The notes: generated from the letters alone by a model not told the origin. DNA of 64,000 bases from Chloroflexota bacterium (GCA_029561345.1 JAKQJC010000041.1:1-64000); one strand, 5' to 3'; positions 1 to 8,373 are shown, numbered from the stretch's first letter. Translations and numbers: made by a program.

Positions 1-167
1 ACTTTGCTTGCAATTTTCGGATAGTTCGTGCTCCGACTGCCTACGATGCCACTAATCAAACTGGCCAGCACATTCAACTGCTTCGCTCCGTAGCCTTTCG
101 GTTCATCCAAAAACATTTGTGAAAGTGCCGTTCTTATGCTATGATAGCGTTGGTGGTTGTCACTCAT
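1..167 (-). CDS. Transposase-like protein, N-terminal part (runs off the window)
   Basis: About 55 codons read leftward from an ATG at 165-167 and continue beyond position 1. The ATG has a good ribosome-binding site (CCAGGAG at about 174-180 on the minus strand). The protein starts MSDNHQRYHSIRTALSQM and continues with a segment around LNVLASLISGIVGSRS. The hydrophobic LASLISGIVGSRS-type segment is reminiscent of the N-termini of DDE transposases related to IS4, in which a short helical region precedes the catalytic core. No catalytic residue lies inside the window, so family and intactness cannot be judged. It could also be the start of an unrelated DNA-binding protein. Confidence 0.45.
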   Translation of the reverse strand, partial: MSDNHQRYHSIRTALSQMFLDEPKGYGAKQLNVLASLISGIVGSRSTNYPKIASK

Positions 168-471
168 GGTTCGCTCCTGGTTCTTTGGTTGGAACCTAAG
201 CTTACCAGATGTCAGCCACCATTTTTGTCCGGTAGAGAAAGCCAGAACAAGTTAGGGGGGAAGGCCAGCCAAACCAGCACGACCTGGCGAAGGTTTCATT
301 GGCTGATGAGCAATCAAACCGCACAGCAGGGCAGCCAGAGACTTGCCCACACGACGATGACGGGAACGCTCAATGGGTGGAATAATTCAAAAATGGTCCT
401 GATTTCGCTGATGATTTTGGGGTGCTTCCGATTCCGCGTATGTTGACCAAGGATCCATGCCCCGACCCGGT
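168..471. other. Intergenic stretch without a recognisable gene
   Basis: Reading frames on both strands are short and interrupted. One minus-strand segment (roughly 240-390) reads as arginine-rich, protein-like sequence around RSRHRRVGKSLAALLCG before it hits stops. This may be decayed coding sequence, possibly connected with the neighbouring transposase. No function can be given. Confidence 0.4.
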
Positions 472-501
472 TTGCATCCCATCAGCCTGTTATGTTATAA
501 T
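472..501 (+). promoter_or_regulatory. Sigma-70-type promoter of the alcohol dehydrogenase
   Basis: TTGCAT at 472-477 and TATAAT at 496-501 are separated by 18 bp. Transcription would start near 508, inside the palindrome that follows, about 35 bp before the start codon. Confidence 0.6.
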
Positions 502-505
502 GGCA

Positions 506-523
506 GTTGCAACCGGTTGCAAC
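506..523. promoter_or_regulatory. Perfect 18-bp palindromic operator (LacI-family style)
   Basis: GTTGCAACCGGTTGCAAC is its own reverse complement. It has the central CG and TTGCAA half-sites typical of LacI/GalR-family operators and lies directly on the expected transcription start. A bound repressor would block the promoter. No LacI-family gene lies in this window, so the repressor must be encoded elsewhere. Confidence 0.7.
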
Positions 524-542
524 GGTTCAGAAAGGAATAAGC

Positions 543-1700
543 ATGCAAAACTTCTCATATTTCAACCCAACCCGCATTGTCTTTGGCAAAGGCAGCATTT
601 CCCATCTTTTTAAACTGGTCCCTGTTAACCAGAAAATCCTTATGACTTACGGCGGCGGCTCCATCTTCAAAAATGGCGTCTACGACCAGGTGAAACAGGC
701 CCTGGCCGGGCGCGAACTCTATGAATTCGGCGGCATTGAAGCCAACCCCACCTATGAAACCCTGATGAAAGCTGTGACCCTGGTCAAACAGGAAGGCATC
801 CAGTTTTTACTGGCCGTGGGCGGTGGATCGGTGCTGGACGGCACCAAATTTGTCGCTGCGGCAGCATTATATGAAGGAGAAGATCCCTGGGATATTCCCA
901 GCCACCGCGGCAAGATCGGCAAGGTGCTGCCAGTGGCCAGCGTGATGACCCTGCCGGCCACCGGCTCGGAAATGAACGGCAACGCGGTCATCTCGCGAAA
1001 ATCCACCCAGGAAAAGCTGGGCTTTGGCGATGTGCGCCTTAACCCGGTTTTCTCCATTCTGGATCCTGAAACTACTTTTTCACTGCCGGTCAACCAACTC
1101 CGCAACGGCATTGTGGATGCCTTTGTCCATGTGATGGAGCAGTACCTCACCTACCCGGTGAACACCCCTTTGCAGGACCGGCAGGCTGAAGCTGTTTTGC
1201 TGACCCTGATCGAAGAGGCTGACGCCATCTTAAGCGATCCGCCGCAGTATGATGCGCGCGCCAACTTTATGTGGTGCGCCACCCAGGCGCTTAACGGGCT
1301 GCTCAGCCGCGGCACAGTTGGCGATTGGGCCACCCACCCCATTGGCCACGAATTAACCGCTTTCTACGGCATGGCGCACGGTGAAACCCTGGCTGTGGTA
1401 TATCCATCCATGATGCGCTTTAAGAAAGATGCCAAGAAGGTCAAAATGCTGCAGTATGCCGAACGGGTCTTTGGGCTGCGCGGCCTGCCCGAAGAAGAAA
1501 TGCTCCAGCAGGCAGCCGACCAGACCGAAGCCTTTTTCCGCCGCATTGGCATTGGCACCCGCTTGAAAGAATACAATGTAAATGCGGCCGAAGCCGCTGA
1601 AAAGATCTCAGCCCGTTTTGCCGAACGCGGCTGGAAGCTCGGCGAACACGAAGATATCGACGCAGAAGCTGTGCGTCAGATTCTGCTCAACGCAGCCTGA
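543..1700 (+). CDS. Iron-containing alcohol dehydrogenase (YqhD/BdhA type)
   Basis: A 385-residue member of the group III iron-dependent alcohol dehydrogenases, probably an NADPH-dependent aldehyde reductase or butanol-dehydrogenase-like enzyme in the cytoplasm. The start MQNFSYFNPTRIVFGKG matches the family's N-terminal strand and follows GAAAGGAATAAGC; an upstream in-frame start inside the operator is unlikely. Visible motifs are the nucleotide-binding GGGSVLDGTKF and the metal-binding region GIVDAFVHVMEQY plus the later THPIGHELTAFYGMAHG, which supply the Asp and three His ligands. Length fits the family. It is a single-gene unit with its own promoter, palindromic operator and terminator, so induction by an aldehyde, alcohol or sugar signal is plausible. 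The exact substrate cannot be told from sequence. Confidence 0.9.
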   Translation: MQNFSYFNPTRIVFGKGSISHLFKLVPVNQKILMTYGGGSIFKNGVYDQVKQALAGRELYEFGGIEANPTYETLMKAVTLVKQEGIQFLLAVGGGSVLDGTKFVAAAALYEGEDPWDIPSHRGKIGKVLPVASVMTLPATGSEMNGNAVISRKSTQEKLGFGDVRLNPVFSILDPETTFSLPVNQLRNGIVDAFVHVMEQYLTYPVNTPLQDRQAEAVLLTLIEEADAILSDPPQYDARANFMWCATQALNGLLSRGTVGDWATHPIGHELTAFYGMAHGETLAVVYPSMMRFKKDAKKVKMLQYAERVFGLRGLPEEEMLQQAADQTEAFFRRIGIGTRLKEYNVNAAEAAEKISARFAERGWKLGEHEDIDAEAVRQILLNAA

Positions 1701-1720
1701 TCAATCCCCCGCCACCCCAA

Positions 1721-1755
1721 ACCGCCCGCAAAGATTTTTGCGGGCGGTTGATTTT
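1721..1755 (+). terminator. Intrinsic terminator after the alcohol dehydrogenase
   Basis: An 11-bp GC-rich stem (CCGCCCGCAAA / TTTGCGGGCGG) with a 4-nt loop is followed by TTGATTTT. It starts 20 bp after the stop codon. Confidence 0.75.
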
Positions 1756-1862
1756 AAAACCATTCGTATCCAGGCCGCGGTGAAGCCATCTGGAGATAAA
1801 ACTGACCCAAAACAGACCAACCATCAAGTTCAATGCCAGGGCAAGGGAAGTAAGCAGGTTAT

Positions 1863-2744
1863 TCAACCTTTATATTGGGGGTAGCGATCAAAAATGATGG
1901 TCAGTATTTTCTGGACATCAGCCAGTGCCAGCCCCCTGCCGAAGGTTCGGAAGGGGATCACGCCGCGCAAATCCAGCTTCAGGGTATCCAGGTCTTGAGA
2001 CAGGAAACGCGAATGAGTCTGGTTTGAATGGCGTTCCTGCAAAAACACCGGACCGAGCTTTTTAATCTCAGCTATCTGATAAATTTGTTTTTCTTTGGTT
2101 GCGAATCCGGACCGTTCAATCCAGATGCCAGTCGGGTCCACGCCAATGGTTTCACGATCCACAAAATAAACCAGCATTTCGCGGTATTGACTGTAAATAA
2201 TCAACAGGCACAGCCCCAAAACGCCGGCGCTAGTGGCCACGCCCTGCATTTTTGACGTTCCTTCCAGAAGAAAATTGGCCAGCAGGCCAATTAAAGGCAG
2301 GCTGATCAAGGTCAAAAACAGGCGGATAATGGAAAGAATGATCCTGCCGTTTTTTTGTTTAAGTTGAATAGTGATAAGAATATTTTCAGCGCGGTTCTCC
2401 AAAACGCAGTTATCTGAAAGGGTCAATGTCTGGATGATTTTGGGGATGACAGGCGAGTCGGGCAAAGCCACGCCCCGCTCCTGGCTCAGGAGGAGTCCCA
2501 AATAAATTCCCATGCCGGTCAAAAAACCTGCAAGTAGAAAAACCAGCAGGTGCGGCATGTAAAAATTGTCTTCCGGAACATGCAGCCAGAGCACGCTAAA
2601 ACCCGCGGCCACGCCCAGCCCAACACTGATGGGCATTTTCCACGGTTTTCCGCCCTTTACAATCCGCAATACACTGCCAGCCAGCAGGCCAAGCGCGAAC
2701 GCGCCTGCCCCATATGCCAGAACAATCAGGTAAATTGAATCCAT
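1863..2744 (-). CDS. Membrane protein of unknown function
   Basis: A 293-residue protein that I do not recognise. It has two N-terminal transmembrane segments (about residues 5-27 and 36-55), a third near 65-87, a soluble stretch, and two more hydrophobic segments at about 130-155 and 165-187. The C-terminal 100 residues are soluble and resemble a PH-like fold: strands, then a segment around YQIAEIKKLGPVFLQ and a final helix ALADVQKILTIIFDRY. A cytoplasmic C-terminal sensor or scaffold domain is possible but unproven. It is transcribed alone and is convergent with the alcohol dehydrogenase. The next minus-strand gene (2975-4168) is also a membrane protein with a soluble domain. Confidence 0.7.
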   Translation of the reverse strand: MDSIYLIVLAYGAGAFALGLLAGSVLRIVKGGKPWKMPISVGLGVAAGFSVLWLHVPEDNFYMPHLLVFLLAGFLTGMGIYLGLLLSQERGVALPDSPVIPKIIQTLTLSDNCVLENRAENILITIQLKQKNGRIILSIIRLFLTLISLPLIGLLANFLLEGTSKMQGVATSAGVLGLCLLIIYSQYREMLVYFVDRETIGVDPTGIWIERSGFATKEKQIYQIAEIKKLGPVFLQERHSNQTHSRFLSQDLDTLKLDLRGVIPFRTFGRGLALADVQKILTIIFDRYPQYKG

Positions 2745-2837
2745 ATCTCAATAATTCCAGTTTATTACCAAAAAAAATTCACCTGACCACAGCTGATAGA
2801 ATGATGTGGTTTAGGCAGTTTATCCGTCATATTTTTG

Positions 2838-2853
2838 CCGGGTTAAAACCCGG
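2838..2853. repeat. Short inverted repeat CCGGGTT-AA-AACCCGG
   Basis: Two 7-bp arms with a 2-bp centre lie between two minus-strand genes. There is no T-run on either side that would make it a clear terminator. Confidence 0.45.
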
Positions 2854-2863
2854 AAGTCTAAAA

Positions 2864-2920
2864 CTGTCTATCTACCCAGTCTAAAGCCCCGCAGCTTGCA
2901 GTGGGTTTCTCAGAGGTCAG
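2864..2920. repeat. Dispersed intergenic repeat, copy A
   Basis: This stretch (CTGTCTATCTACC, then CTAAAGC, GCAGCTTGCAG, GGGTT, and AGAGGTCA) is closely matched by 50759-50815, with the same blocks in the same order. The core around CAGCTTGC can form a small hairpin, as in REP elements linked to IS200-like (RAYT) transposases. It is non-coding and lies in the gap between two membrane-protein genes. Confidence 0.55.
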
Positions 2921-2974
2921 GTTTTCCACTTTCTTTCCTCCGAACGAAAATCCTGCTTTTCAAGATTGATGAGC

Positions 2975-4168
2975 TCAATCGCCAATATCCTGTTTTTTGA
3001 GCAGGCTGCCAATCACCGCGTAGCGAAAATCTTTTCCCATAAAAGCCAGAATGGCTCCGGCAATGCTGTAAATGGAGCAAATAATTTGCACCAAAAACAA
3101 ACTCAGGACCACACCCAACGGCAGCAGCAGGGTTTGCGCGGCCATGGCCAGATCTTCAGACGGCCCGCCGAGAATGGGAACAAAAAACAACCCCAGGGAA
3201 AAGACCGTCAAAATCAAGGTGAAGATCAGGACGATCAACTGCCAGATGGTGGCCTGGGCCGCCTGAAAGCGCACATAGGGGGACTTATCGCGGAACACAA
3301 GCCAGATGGCGGCAGGCGCAAAAACGCCCACCGGCGTGAAAAAGGATAAATGCGCCAGGCCGGCCCAGGTGCGCTCATTCTGAACCGGCGCCTGATAACG
3401 GGCAAGGTCCTCAGCGGATTCCGCGGCCGGGGGCAGGCCTTCAAACAGATGCGGGGCATATTGGCGAAAATCGCGGGCCAGCTGCCCATCCTTCCAGCCT
3501 TCATAGTTTGAAAGCTCCATGAAGGTGGGTTTTGAACGGAATAAATTGAAAGGCCACACGAAGGATATGGAAAAGCCGGTGATTTCAAACTGTCTGATAT
3601 ATATTCCCCGGGCAAACAGCAGACTGCCCAGCCGTTCAATATCAGACCAGATGCAGCGGTATTGCATATACGGCCAATAATGCACTTCCAGCCCGGTAGG
3701 AGATGTTTTTAACCTGGCCATAAAAGTCCCGATCACAGTAATGAATTGAACCACAACCAGCAAGAGAAGCAGAAGGCCCAAAACAACGAAAAGAGGCGAT
3801 AAAACGAGGAACAACCAGTAGCTGATCTGATCCGTCTCAGCATTTCCCATCGCCCGGGAAAAGGGCAGAATCATCATGGTCAACGACATGCCCATAATGA
3901 GAATGATAAAAAGCAGTGAAAATAAATTCAGAGCCAGCACCCATTTTTTGAAATGATAGGTGCGCGCAGTACCGGTAATATCATTTGATTCAATAACCGT
4001 CATCAACTCACCTTCCTGGTAATGTGTTTTTAGATGCGCCCTGAGGATCGGTCTGTCAAGTGGATGAAATTTGAACCGGCTGTAAAAGCGTTTCCAGAAC
4101 ACGCTCTCCTTCTGATCATCGAGCAGCTGCCGGGCTTCCATTCCAGCACCTGTTGCCATTTTTAGCAT
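2975..4168 (-). CDS. Membrane protein with C-terminal DUF4870 (Tic20-like) domain
   Basis: About 397 residues. The chosen start is the ATG at 4168, which follows AAGGGACGG; a TTG at 4192 and another ATG nine bases downstream are alternatives. The N-terminal two thirds hold two strong transmembrane segments (around NLFSLLFIILIMGMSL and LFLVLSPLFVVLGLLLLLL) and a soluble PH-like stretch. The C-terminal part beginning NERTWAGLAHLS carries the four-helix DUF4870 pattern: VGVFAPAAIWLVFRD, YVRFQAAQATIWQ, further hydrophobic helices and the ending FRYAVIGSLLKK. DUF4870 proteins are small membrane proteins of unknown role, so only membrane localisation is secure. The fusion to a large N-terminal membrane region is less usual than the stand-alone form. 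Confidence 0.7.
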   Translation of the reverse strand: MLKMATGAGMEARQLLDDQKESVFWKRFYSRFKFHPLDRPILRAHLKTHYQEGELMTVIESNDITGTARTYHFKKWVLALNLFSLLFIILIMGMSLTMMILPFSRAMGNAETDQISYWLFLVLSPLFVVLGLLLLLLVVVQFITVIGTFMARLKTSPTGLEVHYWPYMQYRCIWSDIERLGSLLFARGIYIRQFEITGFSISFVWPFNLFRSKPTFMELSNYEGWKDGQLARDFRQYAPHLFEGLPPAAESAEDLARYQAPVQNERTWAGLAHLSFFTPVGVFAPAAIWLVFRDKSPYVRFQAAQATIWQLIVLIFTLILTVFSLGLFFVPILGGPSEDLAMAAQTLLLPLGVVLSLFLVQIICSIYSIAGAILAFMGKDFRYAVIGSLLKKQDIGD

Positions 4169-4343
4169 CCGTCCCTTCTTTACCGCGATCAATCCCTTTT
4201 CGCATCGTCATCTTTCAGGGATCAACTTTGATTATAGCATTTTCAATGCGGCCGCTCCGGCAATTGTGTAAGTCATTTGTCAATGAGGCCTGTTATGATC
4301 ATTTCATAACGGCAATATTCACATTTATTTTTCAACCTTTTTA

Positions 4344-5237
4344 ATGATCCGAAAATTCCTTCCTCTCTCCATTTTCAACCTGTTTGTTGTTCTGATTCTT
4401 TTTTTCAGGTCTGGTTTCGCCAGCGCAGACCCGGCTTCCCCAGGCGCCAGACACAACCTGGGAAAATGAATGTCTGGGCTGTGGCAAAGAATTTTACCGC
4501 ACTGCAGACCACAGCCTGCGCCTGGATGCTGCCGGCCAGCCCCATATCGCTTATGGTGGCATCCATCTCTACTACGCCTGGTTTGACGGCGCCGCCTGGC
4601 AAAAAGAAACCGCCGACACGGCTAAGGCGTTGGCGAGGGAGCTTCGTTGGGATTGGACGGCACCGGTTATGCCCATATCAGCTATTATGATAGCACCAAT
4701 GCCGATCTCAAATACGCCTATCAGGACGCAGTCGGATGGCACACACAGACGCTCGACAGCACTCAAACCGTTGGCGAATTCACCTCACTTGATGTGGACG
4801 ATGTCGGAAATCCGCATATCGTTTATAACGACAGTGCCAATTATCCCCATATTATTCATCATTTTGGCTCAAACAGCATCGATTATGCCTATCAAAATGC
4901 CAGCGGGTGGCATATTGAAATCCCGCCGAACACCACCTCCACCGGTTTCTACCAGGCCAGCCTGGCCCTGTCGCTCGACAGCGCCAACCGGCCCCACATC
5001 GCTTATTACGACGACGCCCCCAACAACCTGGGGTATGGTTACCAGGATGGCTCAGGCTGGCACTTCGAGACTGTGGAAAACCTGGGCACCAAAATCGGCA
5101 GCCAGCTGTCGCTGGCCCTGGATTCAACTGGAAAGCCCCGCATCGTCTATTACCACAATACACAGGGACTAAAACACGCTGTCACTTCTTCTCCCATACT
5201 GCAGCCGGTGCTTTACCTGCCCTTTGTCACCAAATAA
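4344..5237 (+). pseudogene. Secreted repeat protein split by two frameshifts
   Basis: Three reading frames join into one sensible protein. The ATG at 4344 starts a signal peptide (MIRKFLPLSIFNLFVVLIL), but the frame shifts at a run of seven T near 4399 and dies at 4467-4469. A second frame carries TWENECLGCGKEFYRTADH and a repeat unit ending at about 4625. A missing base near 4622-4627 then moves it into the last frame (4647-5237). The body is made of beta-rich repeats of the type DSTGKPRIVYYH, each near 40-45 residues and similar to beta-propeller blades. The end, VLYLPFVTK, resembles the C-terminal tails of exported Chloroflexota proteins. Both shifts need single-base changes, so sequencing error at a homopolymer is as likely as real decay. 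Confidence 0.7.
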
Positions 5238-5432
5238 CAACTGCAACTGATTTTAAACCCGGCCGCACCTCCGAAAATCAGGAGGCGCGACTTTGTGCTA
5301 AGGAATGCGGATTAAATAACTGTCTGAGCAGAGATGACGATGCTCCGTCATTTCAGCGGGTGAATCAGAGCCGGCCTGAGAAGGGCGGGAGTCCGCTGGC
5401 TAAACCTGCCTGCCCGGTCGTCTTCGCCCCTG

Positions 5433-5945
5433 TTATGTGAGGGTCTGCACATCTGACCAGCCCCGCTGCTGATCCAGCCAGACCCGCCGTTTGAGCACCC
5501 GCACGGGTGAATCCGGCCCCTGGGTCAGGTAAATGCGGTAATATTCCCTCTGGTTTTCTGTAATGCGGAAGGAATCAAACCAGCCGCACAGCACGCACAG
5601 GCGGTAATTGCCTGGCGGCAGCTCCACCTGAAAGACCTCATCATCAGACATGGGAATGCATGGCGAAACCAGCAGCCGGCCCGAAGCCACCCGCAGGCTG
5701 CATTCCACGGCGTGGTCCCAGGCTGCCAGCACTTCCGCCGGGCAGGTCTCTCCCACCACCAGGGTCACTTCCACCTCCGGCATATCCTGCAGCACGCTGA
5801 TGCCCACAAAGCCATCGGTCACTGCCACGCGGTTGGTCAGGGCTTCCTCCGTCCAAACATCCGATGGATCCGGATAAGACTCATCATCCATCAAATGAAA
5901 CTGGCCGTGAGAGGTATTCTTGATCAGAAAGACATATTCGCTCAT
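5433..5945 (-). CDS. Conserved hypothetical protein, last gene of the nucleotidyltransferase operon
   Basis: A 170-residue soluble protein. The start ATG at 5945 overlaps the stop of the upstream gene (4-bp overlap) and has AGGAA upstream. The centre (AWDHAVECSLRVASGRLLV) and the later VELPPGNYRLCVLCGWFD look like small conserved hypothetical proteins of actinobacteria and firmicutes that form a compact beta sandwich, some annotated as ComJ-like. I cannot assign a reaction. Tight coupling with two RlaP-like nucleotidyltransferases suggests it works with them, or serves as an accessory or immunity-like factor, but that is inference from order alone. Confidence 0.65.
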   Translation of the reverse strand: MSEYVFLIKNTSHGQFHLMDDESYPDPSDVWTEEALTNRVAVTDGFVGISVLQDMPEVEVTLVVGETCPAEVLAAWDHAVECSLRVASGRLLVSPCIPMSDDEVFQVELPPGNYRLCVLCGWFDSFRITENQREYYRIYLTQGPDSPVRVLKRRVWLDQQRGWSDVQTLT

Positions 5946-6730
5946 CTGGTTTCCTGTCCCATCTTCAGGCGCACCCTGATCAGCAGATCGTTCAGGGCTG
6001 GCCTGGCCGAGCCCACATCTGGCAAAAAAGTATTTTCGCCCGCCTCCTCCAGCGCTCGCACCAGGCGGGTATATTCACCCTGGAAAAATTCAAAATCACC
6101 CTCAGGCAGACTGGCTTTTTCTGGGCCGCTGTTTTTGCGCGCCACCAGGTCTGGAACATAGGGCAAATGATACAGCTCATTCAATTCCAGCAAATTGGCA
6201 TTCACTTCCCCGCTCTGCATCATATAGAGACCTGTCAGCAAGACCCGGAAGACATACAGCAGCGGCTTGACCCGGCGCGGATTCTCTTTTTCAAACAGCT
6301 TCCATTGAGATGCGGCAAAACCCAGGTAATGCCGGGCATGAAAACGGGTGTGACAGCCCGGGGCAATCGCCTTCAATTCCTCATGTTCTGGCGTGGTCGT
6401 CACCACCAGCGGCGAATAAAGCTGTTCCAGCACGCTGCCATCCGGGCGCAGCAGCAGGTGAAAGAAACGTCCAACATCATGCGTCACCAGGTCCAGATCA
6501 ATCCCATCTTCGCGGCGCGACACTTCAATGGTCTCTTCTTTGTTCATCAGGCCCAGCACATCGGTCAACGGTAAAACGTGCACCCCGCGCAGGTCATAAT
6601 CCGAATCGGGCGATGGAAAGCCATAAAGATGGGCGCCGCTGATGGTGGAAAACAGCAGGGGGTAAGGCTGCGCGGCGGCAGCCTGTTTCAGGTAAGCATC
6701 TGTATCCATGATTGTCTCGATTCCTCTCAT
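5942..6730 (-). CDS. RlaP/YcgL-type nucleotidyltransferase (PF10127-like)
   Basis: A 262-residue protein of the nucleotidyltransferase superfamily. Near residue 32 it has SGAHLYGFPSPDSDYDLRG, matching the GSRAxGxxxxDSDxDxR motif; the two aspartates (DSDYD) are the expected metal ligands. A third acidic position is likely in GIDLDLVTHDV. The rest is helical, with the KPLLYVFRVLLTGLYMM segment typical of this family. RlaP-like proteins occur in RNA-repair operons and some defence contexts; the substrate is unknown. The ATG at 6730 overlaps the upstream stop (ATGA); an internal ATG at 6709 is an alternative. The upstream neighbour is a second member of the same family, which is unusual. Confidence 0.85.
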   Translation of the reverse strand: MRGIETIMDTDAYLKQAAAAQPYPLLFSTISGAHLYGFPSPDSDYDLRGVHVLPLTDVLGLMNKEETIEVSRREDGIDLDLVTHDVGRFFHLLLRPDGSVLEQLYSPLVVTTTPEHEELKAIAPGCHTRFHARHYLGFAASQWKLFEKENPRRVKPLLYVFRVLLTGLYMMQSGEVNANLLELNELYHLPYVPDLVARKNSGPEKASLPEGDFEFFQGEYTRLVRALEEAGENTFLPDVGSARPALNDLLIRVRLKMGQETR

Positions 6731-7659
6731 TGAACCTGACTGCGGCGCGCCCGCACCAGAAAACGGTTGGCGGCCGCCGTATCAGGCTGCATGGGCAGCC
6801 GGGTGGTCTGGTAAGCCGCTTCAAATTCCCTGTGCAGCTTCAAGCGCCAGGCATCCACTTTTTCCCAGGGCATGCGGCCAAAGCGGATCTCCAGCAGTGG
6901 TTCGCGCCAGCCATCCACCCGCACCGGAACAAACCCTTCGTTTAATATTGTGATGCCCGAAAGCAGCAGGCGAATCAGGTGCATGGCATGTTTCCAGCGG
7001 ATTTCACCGCGCACCCGTAAATCCTGTTCCAGCTTTTTGAACTGCGAAAGCACATAACCATTATAGGTCTGGTAAACAAAGCGTGAAAGAAAAATATCCC
7101 GCTGCGCCAGCAGCTCCTGGGCCAGCGGGGTGGCCATTTCCACCAGCGGGGTGTAGAGGCATTCCAGCACATTCGGATTGGCCCGCAGCGCCAGGTTAAT
7201 GAACTTTTGCAGCTCCCAGTAACATTCTTCTGATTCTGGGCGTTCCAGCTGCTCGGGCACCCCAAACAGAGACCAGTGCAGCTCTGCCGGCGGCAGGTAA
7301 ATGCCGCGCCGGTCCGTATCCGAGGCATCGTGATCAAGGCCATAAGCCCGCGAACCCACCACACAGCGGTAAATCACCTTTTGATAAAGGTCCACGCCAG
7401 AAAGGGTTTCTTCCCCCAGTTCAAACACGCCGCTGGCAGCCATTTGCTTGCGCACGGTCAGGCCAGTCGGCGCCACTGGCTGTTCAATGCCGTTGGCCAG
7501 CCGCACCAGGTAAAGAGCGGGCTGCGTTGAGAGAACGCGCAGAACCACTCCAACTGCTCCGGCCAGCACTGCCATTTCGCCTGAAGCATCCTTGATATCC
7601 GTTTGAACCACCACCTGGGTTCCAACCGGAAAGAAATGATGGTCATTTTCCTGAGTCAT
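6727..7659 (-). CDS. RlaP/YcgL-type nucleotidyltransferase with extra N-terminal beta domain
   Basis: A 310-residue protein, first in the three-gene operon. Residues 1-75 form a small beta-rich domain (FFPVGTQVVVQTDIKD, LAGAVGVVLRVL, LYLVRLANGIE) that looks like an SH3/KOW-type or DUF4926-like barrel. The nucleotidyltransferase part starts near residue 95 with VVGSRAYGLDHDASDTDRRG: GS motif, then the acidic pair as DTD. It continues with PNVLECLYTPL and a helical bundle (HAMHLIRLLLSGITIL). The homologue downstream (5942-6730) lacks the N-terminal domain. The pair may act as a heteromer with one partner recognising nucleic acid through the extra domain; this is inference. The start ATG at 7659 lacks a strong ribosome site. 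Confidence 0.85.
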   Translation of the reverse strand: MTQENDHHFFPVGTQVVVQTDIKDASGEMAVLAGAVGVVLRVLSTQPALYLVRLANGIEQPVAPTGLTVRKQMAASGVFELGEETLSGVDLYQKVIYRCVVGSRAYGLDHDASDTDRRGIYLPPAELHWSLFGVPEQLERPESEECYWELQKFINLALRANPNVLECLYTPLVEMATPLAQELLAQRDIFLSRFVYQTYNGYVLSQFKKLEQDLRVRGEIRWKHAMHLIRLLLSGITILNEGFVPVRVDGWREPLLEIRFGRMPWEKVDAWRLKLHREFEAAYQTTRLPMQPDTAAANRFLVRARRSQVQ

Positions 7660-7746
7660 CTAAATCTCGCGCCCCATCCTTGATCACAGAATGTTTTTGA
7701 CAGATCAGCCGTCCTTCATCCACCGGCAGATCCTCGTTCGCCATTA

Positions 7747-7775
7747 ATTATAACCCGCACTTGAGGGTTTTTGAA
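7747..7775 (-). promoter_or_regulatory. Promoter of the nucleotidyltransferase operon
   Basis: On the minus strand TTCAAA (7775-7770) and TATAAT (7752-7747) are 17 bp apart. Transcription would start near 7740, giving an untranslated leader of about 80 nt before the start at 7659. Confidence 0.6.
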
Positions 7776-7787
7776 CCGGCAAGCCAC

Positions 7788-8342
7788 TCAAGCCAGAACA
7801 GAACTCTGGCTGGCCGGCCGCTGGCAAACCATCAGATCCGAAATGAGATGGAAACCAGCCGAATGCTTAATTTCATGCCAGCCTGACTTAATCCGCGCGC
7901 GGGCATGACGCACCTGGCGCAAAGCCTGGCGGGTCAAGTGGTCAGCCGCCTTGTTCTGGCTGCGCGGCACCCACAGCCAGTACAGGGTATGAATCTGCTG
8001 GCACAGATGCCGGGCCTTTTTGTACAGGCGCCGGATGCGCACCGAGTTCACCTCATTGACACCCTGCATCTGATCAATCACCGCCTTGGCATCGCCCACC
8101 ACCAGCACCGGCTCTTTGGCCAGGCGCAAATCGGCCAGCGCCTCCAGGCCTTCAATCAGGGCCAGATACTCCGCCCCGCTGGAGCTGGCCACATCGCGGT
8201 GCACATAGCTTCCCCGGCCGTGGGCAATCACCTGCTGATCCTTGTAAATCAGCCATCCGTAACACATCAACCCGAATTCACCGCCGAAATCAAAATGCCT
8301 GCCTTCCTGGCAAAAAAGACCATCAAAACACAAAATGTACAT
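7788..8342 (-). CDS. RNase HI-like protein
   Basis: A 184-residue protein with the RNase H fold of the RVT_3/RnhA type. The acidic active-site residues are visible in order: D7 in ILCFDGLF, E58 in SSSGAEYLALIEGL, D84 in VVGDAKAVIDQM and D134 in RSQNKAADHLTRQA. Such proteins cut the RNA strand of RNA-DNA hybrids, although stand-alone members of this subgroup are sometimes weakly active. The N-terminal insert (residues 10-25) is longer than in E. coli RNase HI. The C-terminal 45 residues are an extension with no recognised domain. The ATG follows GAGAGGGAGTC. It is monocistronic, with a terminator just upstream. Confidence 0.85.
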   Translation of the reverse strand: MYILCFDGLFCQEGRHFDFGGEFGLMCYGWLIYKDQQVIAHGRGSYVHRDVASSSGAEYLALIEGLEALADLRLAKEPVLVVGDAKAVIDQMQGVNEVNSVRIRRLYKKARHLCQQIHTLYWLWVPRSQNKAADHLTRQALRQVRHARARIKSGWHEIKHSAGFHLISDLMVCQRPASQSSVLA

Positions 8343-8373
8343 GACTCCCTCTCTGGTTCAATTCACAAGATAG

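Noticed and set aside
1..471. Complete insertion sequence at the left edge
   Set aside because: Only an N-terminal fragment is in the window and no terminal inverted repeat could be paired.
4630..5172. 180-residue ORF on the plus strand in another frame
   Set aside because: It is a shadow of the repeat protein. Its proline- and threonine-rich translation does not resemble any family.
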